Below, one piece after another: positions 8,027-13,743 of a DNA stretch of 13,743 nt (positions are counted from its first letter, which is position 1; every line of letters begins with the position of its first letter). A program made the position numbers and the translations under genes. This stretch comes from Hyphochytrium catenoides. Taxonomy: Eukaryota > Sar > Hyphochytriomycetes > Hyphochytriales > Hyphochytriaceae. The notes under the pieces are model-generated. The model was given only the letters and a program-made list of their open reading frames with translations, did no database searches and was not told the DNA's origin. The stretch lies in the NCBI GenBank assembly GCA_900088475.1, contig FLMG01001184.1:1-13743 (forward strand), given 5' to 3'.

Positions 8027-11000
8027 ATGAATGACCACGATGCGGCCGCAACGAAGGTTATCATCCGTCCAGATGGCGAGCGCGCTGTGATTGCCATACG
8101 AAAGTGTAAGGCCGGCGAACAGGTAAATTGGCCTTGTTTCCCGGTTCTGGGTTATCTCTGACCATTGTCTGCTCTGAGTCATTCCTGCTGTTTCCCATTC
8201 ACTCTCTCTCTCTCTCTTTTGATCCCAAAAGTCCTCTATCTTACGACGTTCTGCCTCTCTGACTGTCTTTCTACTAACGTCGGGCCCCATTCTCCCGTCT
8301 TTGACTTGATGTAGCTATTGACGGTTGATCCCACGGCAGCACTCTTGCATCCCTCACTCTGGGATCAGCTCTGTGCTTCATGTTATCAGCCTCCAGGAGA
8401 TAAGCATGAGGGCAGTCTCAAGCGCTGCAGTCGCTGTCGCTGTGTCTTTTACTGCTCTGCCTCCTGTCAGAAGAGAGACTGGGTGCAGTCTCACAAGCAG
8501 GAGTGCCGTCACCTGCCTTCCCTCGTTCAGAGCATCACACAGTGGGGAATCCAAGGCGGAGGGGTTCTCCTCTCCGATGGTTTACTGGCCTGTAGACTCT
8601 TACGCATGAAAGAGAAAGAAAAGAAAGAGAGTCTTGGATTAGCAGCGCAAGCCAGACTGATTCCGCGCTCAACTTTTGTGGAAGAGCAAGGAAACAAGAG
8701 AGAAGAAAAAGGTTCGGAAGAGGAGGCCTTTATTGTGCCACGTCAGGTGAAGAAAAGCACCTCTTGGGCGGATGTGGAAGCTTTGCATTGGCAAGAAAGC
8801 GACAGAACGAATAACTTTCCCATTTACCTTCGTCTCTTTTCTATCTTCAAGGACCATGGGCTCTTAGCGGGTGAGATCTCCTCTTGCCGTCCATCCCTTG
8901 ACTCGTCTTCGTTTTATTGGTTCTTCTTCTATCGTTGAATGGCGACTCTCTTCTCACCGCAGTCACCTCTCTTATATTTATCGATGGTCTTTATCCCTCA
9001 GTGCTTCGCTCTTGGCCTGCATGTCTAGAAGCTTATGCCTGTTCCGGATTCACCTCTTCATGCTGTTGCTCTCAGGTCGTATCCCCCGTATCTCTCTATA
9101 TCTTACCCTCTTCCTTTTCTTACACCGTACGGTACGCTCTCGAATCGGTTGGTACTGACTCCTGAAAAAGAGAGCTGCACAGCAGAGTGCTTTGCAGCAC
9201 TAGTCAGTAGATTCCATTGCAACAACTTTGGACTGACTGATCTCACGTTGAAGAACATTGGAGCGGGAGTTTATCCGCTTGCCGCCATGCTCAATCACTC
9301 CTGTGCCAGCAACTGTTATATAACGTAACGAGCTCTCCTACACCTGACTGACTTCTCTCCTGCAGTCCTTGGGCGCTGTCCAATGATCTACAACTTTCGT
9401 TGCGTTCAAGCCAGGCTTTTATTCTTCACCTTGTAACGGCTACTCCCGTTTCGGAGGTCCGCTACCTCTTCTCATCCTTAAGAATTCGGACAAATGTACT
9501 TTCTGTGTAATGTTGCATGACCTATTCTGTGTAGCAACAGTATATGTCTGACACTGCTTCCTCAATATTTTCCAGCTTCCGCTATCCGGAAGCACGATTG
9601 ATCATCACATGCGGTCGGGACATTGAGCCAGGAGAAGAGCTGACACACTCATATGGTTCGTTTGCTCCGTCAACACCCTCCTCTTTGCGCTCCTGCACAA
9701 TATCTTTCCCTTCTTCTTTAAAAACATACCTATCAGCTAACGGGAAAGCTCAGCCGGTGCTTCACTTTGTCCCTCCTTCATTGCGTCTTTTCTTTTATCT
9801 TCTGCGTATTATCAAACCATCCTTTATGGCTAAGCTCGCTCTATAGTGGATGTAGCAGCAACGAGGGAACGGAGACGAGAAAGCTTGCAGCAGGACTATG
9901 GGTTTACGTGCCAGTGCACCCGATGTGAAAGACACGGGGAGATCGAGGGACAAGGGGAAGGCAGCGATGTAAGGGGTCGAGAAGCTGTGGAAAAGGGAGC
10001 TTACGATGATCTTTATGACTCTTGGGTTGACGGAAAGAGAATTGATCGCACTGATAGTAGCCCTGAGAACAAAGAGAAGCTCCAGAAGTTGGAGACCGCA
10101 GACAAACTTATGGTGGTAAGAAAGAACATGTTTAGCCTTTTCTTGTGCTGCCTCTGTTCACCTGCGCTTGCCTAGTGCTAAGCGTCAAACCCGAAAGTTG
10201 AGGCTACTTCTCGCTCCCGTGCGCTGCGCTTCACGTGCATAAAGGGTTTTTTCCCATCAGTCCTATTGATTGGCACTCTCCGACATGTCATGATCTCGTT
10301 TATGTAAAGGGCCTACTCCCATCTCACTTCTCTGTCAGAACACTATCGCCACTGTCAGCTTAGGCCCGTCACACCCTGCTTTTTATGCATTTGCACATCG
10401 ATTACTGGTGGTCGGGTCAGCCCCATAAGTCCTCATTTCCTCTTTGTCATTGCCTTAGGCAGCGGTGGGAGAGGATGTCTTCGAAGAGGGCTACAAGAAA
10501 CTCCGGACCGCACTTTCTATGCTTTCAGCCTCTCTTCACCCACTTCATCTGAAGCTCTTGGAGTGCCATAACAAGCTTCTCAGTCAGCTCATACTCATGC
10601 AGAACTGGGAAGGCGCGGCAAGAGCTTGCGGCGCGACAATCATGGTAAGGCATAAAGGCCCTCTGTGCCTTCATCACGCAGATGAAACGAAATAACGGTA
10701 GACTCGTGGTTACTTCTGAAATTTGCACCCTTCTTGCTTGCCCCTGCTATAGACGTAGACGAGGGATGACAGTCCCTGGACGGAGATGGGGAGGATCAGG
10801 CTAACTGGAGAGAAAAAGTAATTTTGAAAAAAGGTACTAATATCCTTCTCTGTACTACCGCTTCGCTCTTAGATGTACCAGTACATCTATCCGAGCCACC
10901 ATCCCATGTTGGGCTTGCAGCACTACACCTTAGGAGATCTTTGGGCTCAACTAGGACGAGCAGAACAAGAGAAGAAGGAGCTGCAAAAAGCATACAACAT

Positions 11001-11070
11001 CCTACTTCTGTCCTTTGGAAAAGATAGCGAGCTCACCACAAATCTTCGACTTCGTCTGGAGAATACTTAG
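8027..11070 (+). CDS. SMYD3: SMYD-family SET and MYND domain protein lysine methyltransferase
   Basis: SMYD enzymes transfer methyl groups from S-adenosylmethionine to lysines of histones and other proteins. Exons: 8027-8122, 8315-8870, 9171-9324, 9576-9655, 9847-10115, 10459-10644 and 10873-11070 (1539 bases, 512 aa). The third exon could also begin at 9183 or 9186, all in frame, giving 508 or 507 aa. The SET domain starts with GERAVIAIRKCKAGEQ and is split by a complete MYND zinc finger at 52-96, with ligands C52, C55, C70, C73, C79, C83, H92 and C96. A charged insert (about 110-180) follows. SET resumes with FHCNNFG, NHSC at 259-262 and GEELTHSY at 288-295; post-SET CQCTRC is at 317-322. 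The C-terminal helical repeats (about 345-512) resemble the SMYD3 TPR-like lobe, including YIYPSHHP and a final GKDSELTTNL. All catalytic and zinc residues I can check are present. The start at 8027 is the only ATG that opens the SET frame. The gene diverges from the RMI2-like gene and converges on CCDC103. Confidence 0.93.
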
Positions 11071-11184
11071 GTACGGAATATACATTTGATCTTAGTCATA
11101 AATAGCTCTGAACTTACTTCGTTGTCGACTCTTGCTCTGTCCCAGGTTCTCCTTGTGGAAATTCTACTCTTTTTCTTTACTGAA

Positions 11185-12397
11185 CTAGGCTGCTAAGGAC
11201 ACTCCTCCATAAGCTGCCTGCAGCTCCGACAACACTCCCTCCATGTCTTGTACTTCGTGCTCTGGAACCTCTCTATCGTCTCTTTTCAATTCTTTATGAA
11301 GGAAGCCGAGCACTCTGGCGACGTTCTCCTTGTCGTCCGTGGTAAAGAAGTCCACTGCCAATCGGAAGCGCTTTGACTTAGAGAGAAGGAGCAGCCCATG
11401 AAGAATATCCTGGATCTGAGAGCAAGTAATGGGCGCATCCTTTCCGGTTTGGTTTTGAACCGCTTTTTGATCTCCTTCCAGAGCTGCTAGGACCCGTAGA
11501 AGTTCGCTTAGAAAGTTGGGGTCAAGCTCTGAACAGACAAATCCGGCAATCGTCTCCAGCTTCACTATCTCTACGAGTCTATAAAGTAGACAGCCACAAG
11601 ACGGAACAGTCAGCTTTGGAGAATATACAAAAAACGAACAATTGAGCAAGCCCTGGGGCTAACAAGAGAGAGACCGGTGTGCTGCAGTGCGACAACAAGG
11701 GCAACACATCCTAACTCAAAAACGCTTAGGAAAAGATAATTGCTAGCCACCAAAGAACGTTTGCTGCTATGAGCACCTTAATCTCTGCTCTGGCTGGCGC
11801 TGAAGTTTTTTCCAGGCTTTCTCAAACTCAATTCTAGTCTTTGGAACTGTAAGCTCTTTCTGGTCGCTCTTTTCTCTCTGTCCTGCGCTGTCCTTTCGGT
11901 CTTTCAGCAATGCGTGAGTCAGCGACGAGGATGCGGAAGAAGATGAAAGACGGTTGTACCGCCGTTCTGTCTTCATCATGTCCCTAATGTCACTACTGGT
12001 GACAGGCTTCAACGTAGCGCAAGCCACCATATTCTGGCAGCCATTGCAGGAATAAAGAGACCCGTGTGTGAGGTGCAATGCGAAGAGGAGCACGACAAAA
12101 GGATAAGGCGGTGGTTTAGATAGAGACGTAATGGGAGCACGGGAGAAAGACTATCTGTGCTGCTGCTGAGAGGGCGAAAGAGGACGAAAGGAGCTTAAGG
12201 ATAAGATTTGGCCAGTCAAAAGCCGTATAAGTGTAGATGGACCATTCTTTCTTCCTTCTTTTCACCTTGAATTCATCATAACTTCGCGCACTCTTGATAG
12301 CCCGCTTTTTCATAGCATCCGTAGCTTTATACTTGCGATCCTCCTCTAGAGAGGCAGTCAGCTCCCTTTCCAGCTTGCTAAAGTCCATTACGTCCAT
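11185..12397 (-). CDS. CCDC103: CCDC103, dynein arm attachment factor with RPAP3_C-type domain
   Basis: CCDC103 is needed for dynein arms to assemble and dock on axonemal microtubules of motile cilia and flagella. Minus-strand exons are 12397-12266, 12033-11777 and 11578-11185 (783 bases, 260 aa; human 242). Introns are 232 and 198 bases with AAG|GTGAAA and AAG|GTGCTC donors and CCAG and ATAG acceptors; phases 0 and 2 match. The N-terminal helix reads MDFSKLEREL then EEDRKYKATDAMKKRA and SYDEFK up to residue 44, matching the human order KALEKEL, DEKYK, SYEEF. Residues 45-54 contain TLKP as in human HLKP. A basic/Ser-rich spacer (about 65-105) leads to FEKAWKKL at 114-121 and a helical RPAP3_C-like domain to about 215, with the landmarks LSELLRVLAAL and KSKRFRLAVDFF. 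The start is either 12397 or the ATG three codons later; upstream in-frame sequence to 12466 lacks similarity. Its stop is 114 bases from the SMYD stop, so the 3' UTRs probably overlap. Confidence 0.88.
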
Positions 12398-13342
12398 CTT
12401 TCGGTTCTCTCCTTGAAACAGTGTTCTCCGCGTAGTCAAAGTTACAAGTTGGGAGGTGGTAATCAAAGAAAGAAGACGAAAAGATAAGAAACAGCGGTCG
12501 CGATGTTAACAAAGGGCAAAGACTATGCGTTCACGAGGTTCAGAGCTCTTGGTCAGTCGTCCTTTGGAGCTTTGAGAGAGGCAGATAGAGAAAGGGATGC
12601 CTGCAGAGCAGTTCATCAACAGAGCTCGAGGCAGAACCGACAACGGAAAGTGGAACGCTGCCTTGATGAGAAGATGTGGAAGGGAGGAAAGGGCAGGCAG
12701 AGTTCTCTGTCTCGCTCGTAGAGACTAATAAGCTATGGGAGAGTGATGCTAAGATGGGAAGAGGAAACAGAAGGCCAAAAAAATCGAAAGGTCACACCAG
12801 GTCACATCATAGGTCAGTATGGGGCACAGCTACCAAACTCAAAGGATCAGTACAAAGAATCAATCGGTCCGATTATTTGTGGTTTAGGTTTTCCAGATTA
12901 GTTCTCTAGTTGAAGCGGCACAATGATCTGGCTGCGGCGATTTCTATTGCGCAGAGAAAGCTGCAGCAAAGATGCATCATCATGCGATGAAGCTCTACGA
13001 TAGCGCGCCTCATGTCCGTCTCTTGTGTCTACATGCCTTAAGTGAGGGCTGAAGCTCCAGTCGACAGCTTCTCCCCCGTCCTAGATTCTATTTCAGCATA
13101 TCTCTCCGCGGTAATAGAGGGAACCCTGGCAGTATTGGTCATGAGAAGACCCTGCGGAGACTCTGGTGTTGAACACCGGTAGCGCTTCTTCATAGACCTC
13201 CGAATCATAATCATTTGTCGACCAAGTATATCGGAGTCCTTGAAGCCATCACTTCTTACTGCTGCCGAAAGCGGCTTTCTTGAGATAACGGGCGAGAAAT
13301 GGAGGCACTATAGGAGACAAGCCTTGACATATAAGAACGAGG
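12398..13342. other. Spacer between CCDC103 and the right-edge gene
   Basis: About 945 bases with no protein I recognise. From 12440 to about 12800 the + strand is purine-rich, so the region upstream of CCDC103 is pyrimidine-rich on its own coding strand, the same bias seen upstream of PI4K. Frames at 12503-12721 and 12676-12909 (+) are Arg/Lys/Ser-rich products of that bias. A minus-strand frame at 13038-13307 is protein-like and preceded by a good CTATAG acceptor, so a small unknown gene here cannot be excluded. I see no RNA gene. Confidence 0.45.
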
Positions 13343-13670
13343 ATGGGGACTACCTTCTCAGGCCCTAAGCGTTGCGCCGCTGAAGCCATATCCAGTCTCA
13401 TCGACTGTAAGCGTATCGTCCACTTACATCTCATCCATTCGATGTCTTCCCAATTTCTGTGAACTCTCTTCTCTGCTAATTCGCTTTACTTGGCATTCGG
13501 CTTGACCCTTCTCCTGCTCCGTTATGTCATAGATTCAGAGGAGAAGTTAAGAGTCTTACGCCAGGAGTTTCGGAACTGCGCCGGTCGGGACCTACCGCGT
13601 TCTCAAGCTGAGCTCATCAGCAGACCAGACTTTGAAGCCGCCCTGAGAATATCAAAGATATCGCCATCAG
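13343..13670 (+). CDS. 5' part of an unidentified gene, possibly EF-hand-like, cut by the window edge
   Basis: Two exons can be joined: 13343-13406 and 13533-13670, with a GTAAGC donor, a pyrimidine-rich TCATAG acceptor and matching phase 1. The intron is 126 bases. The protein begins MGTTFSGPKRCAAEA and continues through SEEKLRVLRQEF, SRPDFEAALRIS and SPS, after which a possible GTCTCA donor at 13671 leads into pyrimidine-rich sequence running off the window. The start fits the N-myristoylation pattern MGxxxS with basic residues at 9-10. The amphipathic LRVLRQEF helix and the later DFEAALRIS recall the lead-in and first hand of calcineurin-B-like or neuronal-calcium-sensor-like proteins, but no complete calcium-binding loop falls inside the window. 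The family is therefore a guess; existence of the gene is more likely than not. Overlapping minus-strand frames compete. Confidence 0.45.
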
Positions 13671-13743
13671 GTCTCAGGCTCACAGCGCTGTTCTCGGGTC
13701 CCCTACCACCATACGCCTAGTAGTCGCTCTTCCTCCTTGTTTC

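Noticed and set aside
7994-8290. Minus-strand 98-residue frame over the SMYD start
   Set aside because: It is antisense to SMYD exon 1 and its first intron and has no recognisable features, whereas the + strand gives a clear SET N terminus.
8871-9165. Extra SMYD exon reading SLIFIDGLYPSVLRSW in the + strand
   Set aside because: The stretch is open and protein-like, but no acceptor/donor pair returns to the SET frame cleanly, and SMYD relatives need no extra exon here. A direct 300-base intron fits better.
12497-12510. RFX X-box-like sequence GTCGCGATGTTAAC about 100 bases upstream of CCDC103
   Set aside because: It matches the consensus GTHNYYATRRNAAC at 12 of 14 bases, but two core positions fail and RFX factors are known mainly from animals, fungi and amoebae. 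Noted as a coincidence unless related ciliary promoters share it.
12503-12909. Basic + frames (MLTKGKDYAF and MGRGNRRPKK starts) divergent from CCDC103
   Set aside because: They are read from purine-rich sequence complementary to the CCDC103 upstream region; no domain, no consistent exon chain.

Overview
The window is nuclear DNA from a gene-dense, intron-bearing eukaryotic microbe, not a bacterium. Four genes can be followed from start to stop by joining exons at GT-AG sites. A fifth runs off the right edge. The fifteen inferred introns are about 126 to 343 bases long; in every complete gene the phases agree and the exon lengths sum to a multiple of three. One gene is a dynein-arm attachment factor, so the organism or one of its life stages should have motile flagella. 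A PH domain inside a type III PI4-kinase suggests a protist such as a stramenopile or alveolate, but the lineage cannot be fixed from this sequence.

Layout from left to right: 1-1604 has no assignable gene and carries a long CT tract. 1605-5779 (+) encodes a PI4KIII-beta-type phosphatidylinositol 4-kinase in five exons. 5780-6241 is the gap between two convergent genes. 6242-7272 (-) encodes an RMI2-like OB-fold protein in three exons. 7273-8026 is a shared divergent promoter with palindromes, a duplicated 18-base element and E2F-like sites. 8027-11070 (+) encodes a SMYD-family SET/MYND methyltransferase in seven exons. 11185-12397 (-) encodes CCDC103 in three exons, only 114 bases from the SMYD stop and convergent with it. 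12398-13342 is a second divergent spacer. From 13343 (+) a new gene begins, possibly EF-hand-like and with a myristoylation-type N terminus.

The genes serve separate housekeeping roles (phosphoinositide signalling, recombination-intermediate dissolution, protein methylation, axonemal dynein docking) and do not form one pathway or cluster. The most unusual items are the PH domain inserted in the PI4K linker, its DYG (not DFG) activation motif, two neighbouring genes starting with MGxxxS, and the palindrome/repeat/E2F-like architecture at the RMI2-SMYD promoter. I found no mobile element, CRISPR array, tRNA or rRNA gene.
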